45,256 nucleotides of DNA, taken from Candidatus Cacconaster equi (GTDB lineage: Bacteria; Bacteroidota; Bacteroidia; Bacteroidales; UBA932). A model generated the notes under the pieces. The model made no database searches. It was not told the origin of the DNA and saw nothing but the letters and a program-made list of their open reading frames with translations. Of the stretch, positions 16,296 through 25,712 are shown piece by piece. The translations under genes and the position numbers were made by a program. The stretch is from the NCBI GenBank assembly GCA_018065895.1, contig JAGHSK010000004.1, positions 1 to 45,256 on the forward strand, written 5' to 3'. Position 1 is the stretch's first letter. Each line of letters begins with the position of its first letter.

Positions 16296-17423
16296 TTACT
16301 GGATATTCTTGATATAGCAGCGGGCGCGTTTGTGGAGCCTTGTCTCGAATCTGTTCCACATATTCTGGACATTGCAGTTGGTTTCGAGCTCGCGTGTAGT
16401 CTCGATGTATTTGATGTTGTATTTCTCGAATGCAGGGATGATTTTGTCAAAAATCATTGCGTGAACGCCTTTGGTCCTGTATTCCTTGTCTATTCCGATA
16501 AGCAGGGTGTCTATCGTGTCGTTGTGCTTCATAGCGTGAAGGATGTGAATGAATCCGAAAGGGAACAGCTTGCCTCCGGCCTTCTGCATTGCCTTGGCCA
16601 TAGACGGGGCGCATATTCCGAATCCTACAATCTTGTTCTCATTGTTGAGCACGAACGAAACGAAATCAGGAGTGAGCATCGGAACAAACTGCTTCTTGAG
16701 GTCTTCAATCTGACCTTCGTTCAACTCCGAATATCCGTGAATGTCGGAGTAGGCGCGGTTCATCAGTTGGGCGACCTCATCAAGGTATCCCAATATCTTT
16801 TTCTTGGAGCTGACGTCAGCTTGATGAAGACTGTATTTTTCTTCGACCACTTTGGCTATTCTGTGGTAGTCATTCGGAATCGGATGCGGCACAGTCACCT
16901 GATACTCCACCCAGTCGGTATCCTTCACGAAACCGTGCCTCAGAAGTTGAGGCTCATAGTATGGATAGTTGTATTTGCCGTATGCCGTAGGAAGTTCATC
17001 AAAGCCCTCCACACACACTCCGGAGGCATCGAATTCAAGAAATCCGAGCGGACCGTTGAGAATCTCCATCCCCTTGTCCTTCGCCCACTCGGTAACCGTG
17101 CCTACAAGGACGTCAACCACGTCGTTGTCATCTATGAAGTCAATGAACCCGAAGCGGGCGATTTTCTTGTCGACCTTTCTGTTGTACTCCCTGTTTATGA
17201 TTCCGGCCACCCTGCCGACAGCTTTTCCTTTTTCGTCGAATGCCATCCAGTACTTTCCTTCACAGAATTCGAATGCGTGATTTTTTTCCGGGTTGAGGAC
17301 GTCCATGTCGCCGGCCTCAAGTGTCGGTACGTAATAGGGCTCATTTTTGTACATCTCATTTGGAAAATGCACGAATTGTTTGAGCTCTTTTCTTGTCTTT
17401 ACCTCTTTGATGGTAACTTTCAT
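16296..17423 (-). CDS. GNAT-fold protein of unknown substrate
   Basis: 375 aa, soluble. The N-terminal half (residues 1-120) contains PNEMYKNEPYYVPTL and KAVGRVAGIIN. This is followed by the strongly conserved-looking GPLGFLEFDASGVCVEGFDELPTAYGKYNYPYY. The C-terminal half has IVGFGICAPSM and TLLIGIDKEYRTKGVHAMIFDKIIP, an acetyl-CoA-binding-like motif of GNAT enzymes. It is probably two GNAT-like halves; I know of no assigned substrate. It lies 15 nt after uvrA and 21 nt before the HerA-like gene in the same direction, so it is co-transcribed. The very long open frame on the opposite strand is antisense and not a gene. Confidence 0.7.
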   Translation of the reverse strand: MKVTIKEVKTRKELKQFVHFPNEMYKNEPYYVPTLEAGDMDVLNPEKNHAFEFCEGKYWMAFDEKGKAVGRVAGIINREYNRKVDKKIARFGFIDFIDDNDVVDVLVGTVTEWAKDKGMEILNGPLGFLEFDASGVCVEGFDELPTAYGKYNYPYYEPQLLRHGFVKDTDWVEYQVTVPHPIPNDYHRIAKVVEEKYSLHQADVSSKKKILGYLDEVAQLMNRAYSDIHGYSELNEGQIEDLKKQFVPMLTPDFVSFVLNNENKIVGFGICAPSMAKAMQKAGGKLFPFGFIHILHAMKHNDTIDTLLIGIDKEYRTKGVHAMIFDKIIPAFEKYNIKYIETTRELETNCNVQNMWNRFETRLHKRARCYIKNIQ

Positions 17424-17438
17424 ATGCTTAAGTCTTGT

Positions 17439-20219
17439 TTAGTTCTGTTTAAGTCTCCTTATCGCCTGTGCAGTGACGGTGTCGGACTTGAGAAGGTCTT
17501 CCGGAGTTCCGGCAAACACAACTTCGCCTCCGCCGGCTCCTGCGTCAGGCCCCAGGTCGATAACCCAGTCGGCTGACATTATCACGTCGGTGTTGTGCTC
17601 CACCACCAGGATGGAGTGTCCCTTGTCGAGCAGGGCGTTGAATGATTTTATCAATTTCTCGATATCGAAGAAATGAAGTCCCGTTGTAGGCTCGTCAAAA
17701 ATGAAAAGGATGGAACCGTCGGAGGCATTGTCCTTCCCGAGGAAGGATGCAAGCTTGATTCTCTGGCTTTCTCCTCCGCTGAGTGCGCTGCTGCTGTGTC
17801 CGAGGGTGATATAGGAGAGTCCCACGTCCATCAGCGGCTGCAGTTTCTCGGCAATTCTTCTTGCGTGCGGGTCTTCCTGTGAGCCGAAGAAATCCACAGC
17901 CTCTTCCACGCTCATGTTCAGCACGTCATTTATGTTCCTGCCTTGATATTTCACCTCCAGGATATCGCTCTGGAAGCGCTTTCCACCGCAGGATTCGCAC
18001 ACCATCTCCACATCTGCCATGAACTGCATGGGGATATGGATGACACCCTCTCCAAGGCATTCCGGGCATCTTCCTCCGTCGATGTTGAAGCTGAAGTGGG
18101 AGTGCCCGTATCCGTTCAGTTTCGCATACGGTTGTTCGGAGAAGAGCTTGCGGATATCGTCGTATATTTTCAGATATGTCACGGGATTGGAGCGGGTGCT
18201 CTTTCCAATCGGATTCTGGTCTATGAATTCGACTTGCGAGATCTTCTCGAGGTTGCCCCCGAGCGACTTGAAGATTCCCGGTTTGCCTCCGATCTGGTTG
18301 ATGTGGCGGAAGAGGGCAGGGTAGAGAATGTCTCCCACCAGTGATGACTTGCCGCTGCCGCTGACGCCGGTAACTACGGTCAGACAACGGAGCGGGAACT
18401 TCACGTCGATGCCCTTCAAGTTGTTTTCGCGTGCGCCGAGAACATCGATGGAATACTTCCAGCTTCTTCTCTTCTCCGGTACGGCAACCTTGCGCTTTCC
18501 AGAGAGATATTCGATCGTGAGCGTTTTGCTTCCTGACTGAATGCCCTCCTGCGTCGTGCCCTGGAACACCACCTTCCCTCCATTGACACCGGCATACGGA
18601 CCGATGTCAATCAACTGGTCAGCCGCTTCCATTATGTTGCGGTCGTGTTCTACGACAATTACGGTATTTCCTAAATCGCGCAACCGCTTGAGGACCTGTA
18701 TGAGCCTTTCCGTGTCGCGCTCATGCAGGCCTATGCTCGGTTCGTCGAGAATATACATCGAACCGACGAGATTGTTTCCGAGGGAGCTCACCAGATTTAT
18801 GCGCTGGCTCTCTCCACCGCTCAGTGTATTGGACGGGCGTGACAGAGTGAGGTAGGAGAGTCCGACGTCCTGAATGTATCTGAGGCGTGAACGTATCTCC
18901 TTGAGAGGCCTTTCGGCTATATTCCTGTCATATTCGTCAAGGTGCAGATTGTCAAAGAACTCAGCCAGAGTCCCTATAGGCATCTCCATAAGTTCGGCGA
19001 TGTTCTTTCCCCCAACCTTCACATAAAGCGCTTCCTTGCGCAGGCGTGATCCGCCGCATTCGCGGCAAACCGTTTTTCCGCTGTATCTGCTGAGCATATA
19101 GCGGTACTGTATCTTGTACTTCTGGCTTTCCACCCAGTCGAAGAAAGGGAGAATTCCGGTGAAATATTCGTTTCCATTCCACAGGAGATCCTTCTGCTCT
19201 TTTGTGAGTTCGATGTACGGCTTGTGAATAGGGAATCCGAACTTGCCGGCATTCATCACAAGGTCATCCTGCATCTTGCCCATCACATCTCCTCTCCAGC
19301 AGGCCACAGCTCCCTGATATATGCTCAAAGTCTGATCGGGCACCACAAGGCTCTCGTCTATTCCTACAATTTTGCCATATCCTCCACATACCGGACAGGC
19401 TCCCAAAGGATTGTTGTAGCTGAACAGATATTCCGAAGGTTCCTCGAATCTGATTCCGTCCGTTTCAAATACACTGGAGAAGTTGTGCATTCCCTCCCCG
19501 TCGAATACGGAAATATACCCGTTTCCTTTGCTGAATGCTGTCTGAACCGAATCCAACGCCCTGCTTCGAGTATCATCGTCGGTGTCAACCGTAAGCCTGT
19601 CCACCAGAAGCATCATTCTCTCACGATAGGAGTCCATCTGCTCAAGAACCTGTTCTATGCGTGCTATTTTGCCGCTTTCCGAGCAGAGTCTAGTGAATCC
19701 GTCCTCCTTTAGGCTGAGCAGTTTTTCCACCTTGTTGTCCTCTTCCCAACGGATTTCCGCCAGAATCAGAGCCGTGCTTCCTTTTTTGAATCCGAGGATA
19801 GTCTCCACCACGCTCTTTGCCGTGTCACAGGTGACCTCCTTTCCCGAAACCGGAGAGTATGTCTTTCCAATCTTTGCGAAAAGAAGCCTCAGGTAGTCGT
19901 ATATTTCGGTGGTGGAGCCGACAGTGGAACGCGGATTGCGGGTGTTCACCTTCTGTTCTATAGCAATAGCAGGCGGGATGCCGCTTATTTGATCCACGTC
20001 AGGCTTTGTCATTCTGCCGAGGAACTGGCGGGCGAAGGACGAAAGGCTTTCCGCGAAGCGTCTCTGTCCCTCTGCGAAAAGCGTGTCAAAGGCAAGCGAC
20101 GACTTGCCGCTGCCTGAAATGCCTGTAATCACGACGAATTTCCCGATAGGGATGTCAAGGTCGATATTCTGCAGGTTATTTACTCTTGCGCCCTTTATGT
20201 GTATCTCCTTTTTCTGCAT
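17439..20219 (-). CDS. uvrA: Excinuclease ABC subunit A
   Basis: 926 aa, close to the 940 aa of E. coli UvrA. It has two ABC ATPase modules: Walker A GISGSGKSS near residue 33 and GVSGSGKSS in the second half, each with an LSGGESQRI signature and a LDEPS/FDEPT Walker B. Two zinc modules are present (CPVCGGYG with CRECGGSRL; CPECLGEG with CESCGGKRF). NTRNPRSTVGSTTEIYDYLRLLFAKIG matches the family. UvrA recognises bulky DNA lesions and loads UvrB. Some Bacteroidota carry more than one UvrA; the sequence FVVITGISGSG and RRFAESLSSFARQFL could belong to a paralogue. Its start overlaps the RelA-like gene by 44 nt, and IHIKGARVNNLQNIDL begins at residue 6, so the start cannot lie much later. Confidence 0.95.
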   Translation of the reverse strand: MQKKEIHIKGARVNNLQNIDLDIPIGKFVVITGISGSGKSSLAFDTLFAEGQRRFAESLSSFARQFLGRMTKPDVDQISGIPPAIAIEQKVNTRNPRSTVGSTTEIYDYLRLLFAKIGKTYSPVSGKEVTCDTAKSVVETILGFKKGSTALILAEIRWEEDNKVEKLLSLKEDGFTRLCSESGKIARIEQVLEQMDSYRERMMLLVDRLTVDTDDDTRSRALDSVQTAFSKGNGYISVFDGEGMHNFSSVFETDGIRFEEPSEYLFSYNNPLGACPVCGGYGKIVGIDESLVVPDQTLSIYQGAVACWRGDVMGKMQDDLVMNAGKFGFPIHKPYIELTKEQKDLLWNGNEYFTGILPFFDWVESQKYKIQYRYMLSRYSGKTVCRECGGSRLRKEALYVKVGGKNIAELMEMPIGTLAEFFDNLHLDEYDRNIAERPLKEIRSRLRYIQDVGLSYLTLSRPSNTLSGGESQRINLVSSLGNNLVGSMYILDEPSIGLHERDTERLIQVLKRLRDLGNTVIVVEHDRNIMEAADQLIDIGPYAGVNGGKVVFQGTTQEGIQSGSKTLTIEYLSGKRKVAVPEKRRSWKYSIDVLGARENNLKGIDVKFPLRCLTVVTGVSGSGKSSLVGDILYPALFRHINQIGGKPGIFKSLGGNLEKISQVEFIDQNPIGKSTRSNPVTYLKIYDDIRKLFSEQPYAKLNGYGHSHFSFNIDGGRCPECLGEGVIHIPMQFMADVEMVCESCGGKRFQSDILEVKYQGRNINDVLNMSVEEAVDFFGSQEDPHARRIAEKLQPLMDVGLSYITLGHSSSALSGGESQRIKLASFLGKDNASDGSILFIFDEPTTGLHFFDIEKLIKSFNALLDKGHSILVVEHNTDVIMSADWVIDLGPDAGAGGGEVVFAGTPEDLLKSDTVTAQAIRRLKQN

Positions 20220-22122
20220 TTTCTGTCGGCTTCTTCCACTCTATCTCCAAAATCCTGTAAGGGAAATTCTCTTTCAGTCTGGCTGCGTTCGGACAGCTCT
20301 GTTTATGTATCTTTATTCCGTCGCGTATGGTCAGGAATCCAAAAACCTCGTCACCATATGTCGGATTGCAACACTTGGCCGTCTTGTAATCGAAATCCTT
20401 CAATCTTGCATCGAGTTTCGGCTTCTTCTGCTGTGTCTGGGCGTGCTCCTGACGGCCTTCGGCCGCCTGCTGGGACACTTTGTCCTGCGTGAGGAATTCC
20501 TTGACCGCAGCCGGATCAACCGAGCCCTCTCCAATTGCACCGAAAAACTCGTTTATTGTCTTGAACTTCAGCGTTTTGACCAAGTTGGCGAGTTGCTCGT
20601 CGCTCATAGCGAGCTTCCAATTCTTCAATCTCCTGTCAAGCAGCTCCTTACCTATGGCGGCACGTTTGTTCTCCTCCTCCTTCAGCTTCTGTTTTATCTT
20701 GCTTTTTGCCTTTGAACTTACTACGAAATTGAGCCAGTCGGCATTCGGCTTCTGATTCTTGTTGCTTATGATATCAACCACGTCACCGGAATGTAGTTTC
20801 TCGCGTATGGAGGCAATCTTTCCGTTGACACGCGCTCCACTGCATTTCAGACCCAGATTCGAATGTATTTCAAATGCGAAGTCAAGTACTGTGGCTCCGG
20901 AGCGCAGCTGTCTGAGGTCTCCCGTTGGAGTGAACACGAGAATTTCGTCGAGCATGAGAGAAGACTGCTCGTACTTCTCCTTCTCACTGCTCTGCATCAG
21001 GTTGCGCAGATTGTTGAGCCACTGTGTGAATCCCTCGCGGCTGCTCTTCACGCCCTTGTATGACCAGTGTGCGGCATGCCCCTGTTCCGCAATGAAATCC
21101 ATCCGCTGCGTACGGATCTGCACCTCCACAAAATATCCATCCTTGGTCTGAACGGTGGTGTGAAGCGATTCATAGCCGTTTTCCTTCGGCTTTGAAATCC
21201 AGTCGCGCAATCTGCTTGTATCGGGAACATATTCCTCCGTCACAAGGCTGTAAACCTTCCAGCAGAGTTCCTCCTCCTTGCTGTGGTCCCCGTCACATTC
21301 GATGATGAAACGCATTGCATACACGTCGTAAATCTCCTCGAATGGAAGATTCTTCGCCTGCATCTTCTTCCAGATGGAATACGGGCTCTTCGTACGTGCC
21401 TTGAGGTGGTATTCTATACCGCTGTTGCTGAGCTTCTCCTTGAGCGGATTTACGAAATCGTTCTGAAGCTTGACGCTTTTCTTTTCGAATTCCTTCAGCT
21501 TTGCCGAGATGTACCTGTAGCTGTCCGGATCATACAGCCTCAGGTAGATATCTTCGAATTCGTTCTTTATCTGGTAGAGACCGAGCTGGTGGGCAAGGGG
21601 TGTGTAGAGCATCATCGTCTCCGCCGTCTTCGTCTTCTGCTTGGCCGCAGGAAGTATCCTGATGTTGCGCATCACTTCCAGACGGTCGGCTATCTTTATC
21701 AGTACTACCCTCGGGTCGGTGGAGTATGATACAATGAGCTTGCGGTACCGTTCAGGGTCAAGGTTGGTCTGTTGCAGCGTGATTCCCGCAATATTGTTGA
21801 GTCCGGTAACAATGTCAAGTATATCCTTGGAATATTTGCTTCGGAAGGATTCCATCAGAGCGGTGTGGTTGAGTTCGGATATCTTTTCCGTTTCAAACCT
21901 GTTCGCTTCGTGGAGAAGGACAGCCGTGACCGCTTCTGCACCGAGGCCAAGCTCCTTCACCACTATTTCGGCAACACCCAGAGGATGCTCGATGAAGGGG
22001 TGATTGTTGCCTCTCGTGCGCATGGCCAGGTGAATGGCTGCACATTCGAACGCAGACATAACCGTTTTCTGGCCGGCAGGCTCGAAAGCTGCCATAATAT
22101 CTTCAAGAACCTTCGGTATCAT
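20176..22122 (-). CDS. relA: RelA/SpoT-family (p)ppGpp synthetase, ACT-less, hydrolase-degenerate
   Basis: 648 aa. Residues 20-155 are an HD hydrolase-type domain, but the catalytic set is altered: His46, His71 and Asp146 remain, the HD Asp is Glu72, and the ED pair is Arg75-Phe76, so hydrolysis is unlikely. The synthetase (residues about 240-356) looks intact, with KENGYESLHTT (313-323), EVQIRTQRMDFIAEQGHAAHWSYK and its key Glu333. A TGS domain (393-455) and a zinc-finger domain (CCNP at 584-587, His606, Cys610) follow. The usual C-terminal ACT/RRM domain is missing; the protein ends in a basic tail. It would make (p)ppGpp on stalled ribosomes, but the missing ACT domain may change ribosome control. 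It overlaps uvrB by 4 nt (ATGA) and uvrA by 44 nt. Confidence 0.9.
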   Translation of the reverse strand: MIPKVLEDIMAAFEPAGQKTVMSAFECAAIHLAMRTRGNNHPFIEHPLGVAEIVVKELGLGAEAVTAVLLHEANRFETEKISELNHTALMESFRSKYSKDILDIVTGLNNIAGITLQQTNLDPERYRKLIVSYSTDPRVVLIKIADRLEVMRNIRILPAAKQKTKTAETMMLYTPLAHQLGLYQIKNEFEDIYLRLYDPDSYRYISAKLKEFEKKSVKLQNDFVNPLKEKLSNSGIEYHLKARTKSPYSIWKKMQAKNLPFEEIYDVYAMRFIIECDGDHSKEEELCWKVYSLVTEEYVPDTSRLRDWISKPKENGYESLHTTVQTKDGYFVEVQIRTQRMDFIAEQGHAAHWSYKGVKSSREGFTQWLNNLRNLMQSSEKEKYEQSSLMLDEILVFTPTGDLRQLRSGATVLDFAFEIHSNLGLKCSGARVNGKIASIREKLHSGDVVDIISNKNQKPNADWLNFVVSSKAKSKIKQKLKEEENKRAAIGKELLDRRLKNWKLAMSDEQLANLVKTLKFKTINEFFGAIGEGSVDPAAVKEFLTQDKVSQQAAEGRQEHAQTQQKKPKLDARLKDFDYKTAKCCNPTYGDEVFGFLTIRDGIKIHKQSCPNAARLKENFPYRILEIEWKKPTENAEKGDTHKGRKSK

Positions 22123-24119
22123 AGCTTTGCAATCTCTTTAAGTGCGTTCATCTCATCTCTATATCGGGCCGCTGCCGTGAAGTCCAGTTCAGCCGCTGCA
22201 TCCTCCATCTTCCTCTTTGACGAAAGGATTGCCTGAGCAAGTTCTTCCTGAGTCATTCGCGAAATTACAGGATCGTCCTGCAGTATTCTCACCTTGTCAT
22301 CAAATGAAGCCGCATACGTGGTCTGTCTTGCATCCAGCGGACTTCTGGCCGTCATTCCCACCTGAGTAGGGGTGATGCCGTGCTGTTTGTTGTACGCCAT
22401 CTGAATCTCACGCCTGCGATCCGTCTCGTCAATCGTTGTACGCATCGATCTGGTGATCGTGTCGGCATACATTATCACTTTCCCGTTAACGTTACGCGCT
22501 GCACGGCCCGCTGTTTGGGTGAGGCTCCTGTCGGAACGGAGGAATCCCTCCTTGTCTGCATCCAGAATGGCTACCAGGGAGACTGTAGGCAGGTCAAGTC
22601 CTTCACGCAGAAGATTGACTCCGACCAGTACGTCGAAACGTCCTGCCTTGAAATCCTCAATGATCTCCACTCTCTCCAGAGTATCGACGTCAGAATGGAT
22701 GTAACGCGTACGGACATCCATTCTGGTAAGGTATTTCTCGAGCTCTTCAGCCATCCTTTTGGTAAGTGTCGTAACGAGAACTCTTTCGTCGTGTTCGGCT
22801 CTGATCTGTATCTCCTCAAGCAGATCGTCAACCTGATTTTTTGTCGGCCTGACTTCGATAGGGGGATCGAGAAGTCCCGTCGGCCGGATAAGCTGTTCTA
22901 TAATCTCTCCGCCTGTCTGCTCCAGTTCATATTCTCCCGGAGTTGCACTGACGTAAAGCCGCTGTCCTACAAGCTGCTCGAATTCATCAAATTTCAGAGG
23001 CCTGTTGTCGGCCGCCGCAGGGAGGCGGAATCCGTATTCAATCAGAGTCTGTTTGCGGGAACGGTCGCCTCCTGACATCGCCCGTATCTGCGGAATGGTC
23101 ACGTGGCTTTCGTCTATGAACAGCAGGAAGTCTTTCGGAAAGTAGTCGATCAGGCAGAACGGCCTCATACCGGGCTTGCGTCCGTCGAAATACCTTGAAT
23201 AATTTTCAATGCCGGGGCAGTAGCCCACCTCCTTTATCATTTCAAGGTCATATTCTACGCGGGTCTGAAGCCTTTTCGCCTCCAGATTCTTTCCTATTTC
23301 CCGGAAATATTCGCATTGCTCGCGCATATCATCCTGGATTGAAGAGACTGCCTGGCGTGACCTCTCCTTTGAAGTCACGAAGTTGTTGGCCGGAAATATG
23401 GATATCCTGTCCAGGAATTCAAGAGTCGCTCCGCTTATCGGGTCAATGGTCTCGATTGATTCTATTTCGTCGCCGAAGAATATCACTCTGCAGGCATAGT
23501 CGCCATATGCGAGGAAAATGTCGACGCAATCGCCTTTTACGCGGAATGTGCCGCGCTTGAAGTCGCCCTCGGTGCGGGAATACAACCCGTCAACAAGGCT
23601 GTACAGAAACTTTTGTCTGTTGAGTTTGTCACCGACGGCAACAGTGACGGTGGTGTCGTGGAAATCTTCAGGGTTCCCTATGCCGTAGAGGCATGATACG
23701 GAGGATACGACAATCACGTCCCTCCGCCCGCTGAGCAGAGCGGAAGAGGCGCTGAGCCTGAGTTTCTCGATTTCATCGTTGATGCTCAGATCTTTCTCGA
23801 TGTATGTGTCGGTGATCGGAAGGTATGCCTCCGGCTGGTAATAGTCGTAATACGATACGAAGTATTCTACGAGGTTGTTCGGGAAGAATGACTTGAATTC
23901 GTTGTAGAGTTGAGCTGCAAGTGTTTTGTTGTGGCTCAATATGAGTACCGGACGTTGCAGGCGTTCAATCACGTTGGCCATGGTGAAGGTCTTTCCGGAC
24001 CCCGTGACACCCATAAGTGTCGTGGCCTGGTTGCCTTCCCTGATGGAGGCACAGATCTGGTCGATGGCCTTTGGCTGGTCTCCTGTCGGCTTGTATTGTG
24101 ACTGAAGCCTGAACTCCAT
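22119..24119 (-). CDS. uvrB: Excinuclease ABC subunit B
   Basis: 666 aa, the usual UvrB length. Walker A GVTGSGKTF (residues 39-47), the beta-hairpin YYDYYQPEAYLP that clamps damaged DNA, DESHVTIPQ as DEAD-type motif II, the motif block LLREGLDLPTVSLVAILDADKEGF, and the C-terminal UVR coiled coil (EDAAAELDFTAAARYRDEM) that binds UvrC. It verifies lesions handed over by UvrA and recruits UvrC. It begins 10 nt after the amidase stop, and its stop overlaps the RelA-like start as ATGA, so the operon is translationally coupled. uvrC is not in the window. Confidence 0.97.
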   Translation of the reverse strand: MEFRLQSQYKPTGDQPKAIDQICASIREGNQATTLMGVTGSGKTFTMANVIERLQRPVLILSHNKTLAAQLYNEFKSFFPNNLVEYFVSYYDYYQPEAYLPITDTYIEKDLSINDEIEKLRLSASSALLSGRRDVIVVSSVSCLYGIGNPEDFHDTTVTVAVGDKLNRQKFLYSLVDGLYSRTEGDFKRGTFRVKGDCVDIFLAYGDYACRVIFFGDEIESIETIDPISGATLEFLDRISIFPANNFVTSKERSRQAVSSIQDDMREQCEYFREIGKNLEAKRLQTRVEYDLEMIKEVGYCPGIENYSRYFDGRKPGMRPFCLIDYFPKDFLLFIDESHVTIPQIRAMSGGDRSRKQTLIEYGFRLPAAADNRPLKFDEFEQLVGQRLYVSATPGEYELEQTGGEIIEQLIRPTGLLDPPIEVRPTKNQVDDLLEEIQIRAEHDERVLVTTLTKRMAEELEKYLTRMDVRTRYIHSDVDTLERVEIIEDFKAGRFDVLVGVNLLREGLDLPTVSLVAILDADKEGFLRSDRSLTQTAGRAARNVNGKVIMYADTITRSMRTTIDETDRRREIQMAYNKQHGITPTQVGMTARSPLDARQTTYAASFDDKVRILQDDPVISRMTQEELAQAILSSKRKMEDAAAELDFTAAARYRDEMNALKEIAKL

Positions 24120-24129
24120 TACTCGTCTG

Positions 24130-25599
24130 TTAGTCGGAATTTTTTGCTTCCCTGACTTTCTTGAGGTAATCCTCGAGGCCGAGGGCCACCTTCTGTGCTA
24201 TTTTCCTGAGATAACCCGGTTCAGAGAGTTTTTCCTCGTCAGGAAGACTGCTCATGAAAAGGCACTCCACAAGCGCGTTAGGATACTCTGTCGGTGCATT
24301 CAGCGAGAAGTTGAAATTGCCGGTGAGCCCGTAGTTCGGAACATCCTCAAGTTCTGTCATGCGGTCGAGCAGGCAGGCTGCAAGTTCGCGGTTGACGATG
24401 TGCTTGTAGTATGTGCTTGTACCCATCGGAACAAGAGGGGATCCTCCGGCATTGTTGTGGATGGATATCATCAGGTCGATGTCGTTGTCAAGGAAAGTCT
24501 TCTTGCGGTCTGACATATCGATTCCTACGTCTTCCTTGCGGCTCAGAACGACTTTAGCTCCCTTCTCCTCAAGAATCTTCTTCAGTTCGTAAACGATGCC
24601 GAGGTTCACGTGCGCCTCCTTCAGGCCGGTTGCACCGACAGCTCCGTATGAGCGTGGTCCGCCGTGCCCTGCGTCAAGACCGATGACCATTCCGTCGACA
24701 CAGATCTGGGCTGGAGAGTGCTTGACGTCAATGACAAGGCTGTTTCCATTGTACTTAACGGAATATCCCCAGGAATATTTTTCCTTCAGTTTGATGACAA
24801 TGCGGAAAATGTCGCTTTCAACCTGCTGTGCATCCACATATTCGACCATTCCCAGATCCCTGCGCTGGGTTATCCAGTTGCTGTTGTTCATCGCTCCGTA
24901 AATGTCCACGTTGATGATTGTCGGATCGACCTGTGTCCAGGAAACATATGGCAGCCTTTCGGGAAGAGAGATGCTGACGCGGTCGCACTTTCCGTTGTTG
25001 TAAATGCTCATGCTGTTGGTGTTGACGAGCTTGTCGCTCTTCTGTGTCGGTTGGGTGTATTCCTTGTCGATGAATGCGAATCTGGTCTCTGAAAGACGGA
25101 TTCTGTAGAGGTCGCCGATTTCACCGGAAACTCTCATCACGATGCCTTCGTCGAGATATCCCATCTTGGAACCTCCGAGACGGTCTTCTCCGGTACCGTA
25201 CTGCAGGTATGCGCCTTCAGCGGTCTCCACGCAGAAATTCCTTTCTTTTATCTCCATTTCCGGTGTTTCCTTCGGTTCAGGACGTCTGTCTCTCTGCTTG
25301 AAATGGACGTTTATGTTCTGTTTGAGGGTCTCCTTCCCGTTTGAGATGCTGATGATAATAGGATTGTCACCTTTCGCCAGTCTGTATTCTTTTCCGAAAG
25401 TTCCTGTCTTGTAAACTTTTACCTGTTCACCGTTCATTATGACCTTGTTGCCGGGGTCGGTTATGCCCACGAAATAGTAGCGGGAACTTGATACGGTGTC
25501 CTGGTGGCGACGCGCCTCTTTGAATGAGATTTCAGCGGATGCCGGAAGGAACGCTCCGACAAGCAGAAACGCTGAGAGAATAATGGAAACCCTTTTCAT
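24130..25599 (-). CDS. N-acetylmuramoyl-L-alanine amidase (Amidase_3) with signal peptide
   Basis: 489 aa. It has a signal peptide to about residue 22, an N-terminal beta-rich part, a possible SH3-like segment (about 120-185), an AMIN-like segment (about 200-295), then Amidase_3 (about 305-485). The zinc ligands are His312 in LDAGHGG, Glu328 in LKEAHVN and His381 in SIHNNAGG. The catalytic Glu445 is in NALVECLFMSS. It cleaves the amide between MurNAc and the stem peptide, in the periplasm, in daughter-cell separation or wall remodelling. A TTG two codons earlier also opens the frame, but ATG at 25599 gives a normal signal peptide. It heads the operon with uvrB. Confidence 0.92.
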   Translation of the reverse strand: MKRVSIILSAFLLVGAFLPASAEISFKEARRHQDTVSSSRYYFVGITDPGNKVIMNGEQVKVYKTGTFGKEYRLAKGDNPIIISISNGKETLKQNINVHFKQRDRRPEPKETPEMEIKERNFCVETAEGAYLQYGTGEDRLGGSKMGYLDEGIVMRVSGEIGDLYRIRLSETRFAFIDKEYTQPTQKSDKLVNTNSMSIYNNGKCDRVSISLPERLPYVSWTQVDPTIINVDIYGAMNNSNWITQRRDLGMVEYVDAQQVESDIFRIVIKLKEKYSWGYSVKYNGNSLVIDVKHSPAQICVDGMVIGLDAGHGGPRSYGAVGATGLKEAHVNLGIVYELKKILEEKGAKVVLSRKEDVGIDMSDRKKTFLDNDIDLMISIHNNAGGSPLVPMGTSTYYKHIVNRELAACLLDRMTELEDVPNYGLTGNFNFSLNAPTEYPNALVECLFMSSLPDEEKLSEPGYLRKIAQKVALGLEDYLKKVREAKNSD

Positions 25600-25632
25600 G
25601 TTCAAAAGAAATTAAAGATATTTTAATAGCTA

Positions 25633-25640
25633 CAAAGATA
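25633..25640 (-). promoter_or_regulatory. Predicted -7 box of amidase-uvrB-relA-uvrA operon
   Basis: TATCTTTG on the minus strand, 33 nt upstream of the ATG at 25599. No -33 TTTG at 19 nt. This is the only promoter-like element I see for the whole six-gene minus-strand run. Confidence 0.5.
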
Positions 25641-25653
25641 CTGAAAAAATTAC

Positions 25654-25661
25654 TAAATTTG
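25654..25661 (+). promoter_or_regulatory. Predicted -7 box of the scaffold/GGGtGRT pair
   Basis: TAAATTTG matches TAnnTTTG. It is divergent from the amidase promoter, 13 nt away. Transcription would start near 25668, leaving about 45 nt before the ATG at 25713. Confidence 0.5.
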
Positions 25662-25712
25662 CCCGGTTTTTGAATCAACGTGACAAAGGAAATTCAAACA
25701 TTCAAAAAAGAT

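Noticed and set aside
16194-17576. 460-codon open frame on the plus strand
   Set aside because: It lies antisense to the GNAT-like gene and uvrA end, its translation resembles no protein, and both minus-strand genes are convincing.
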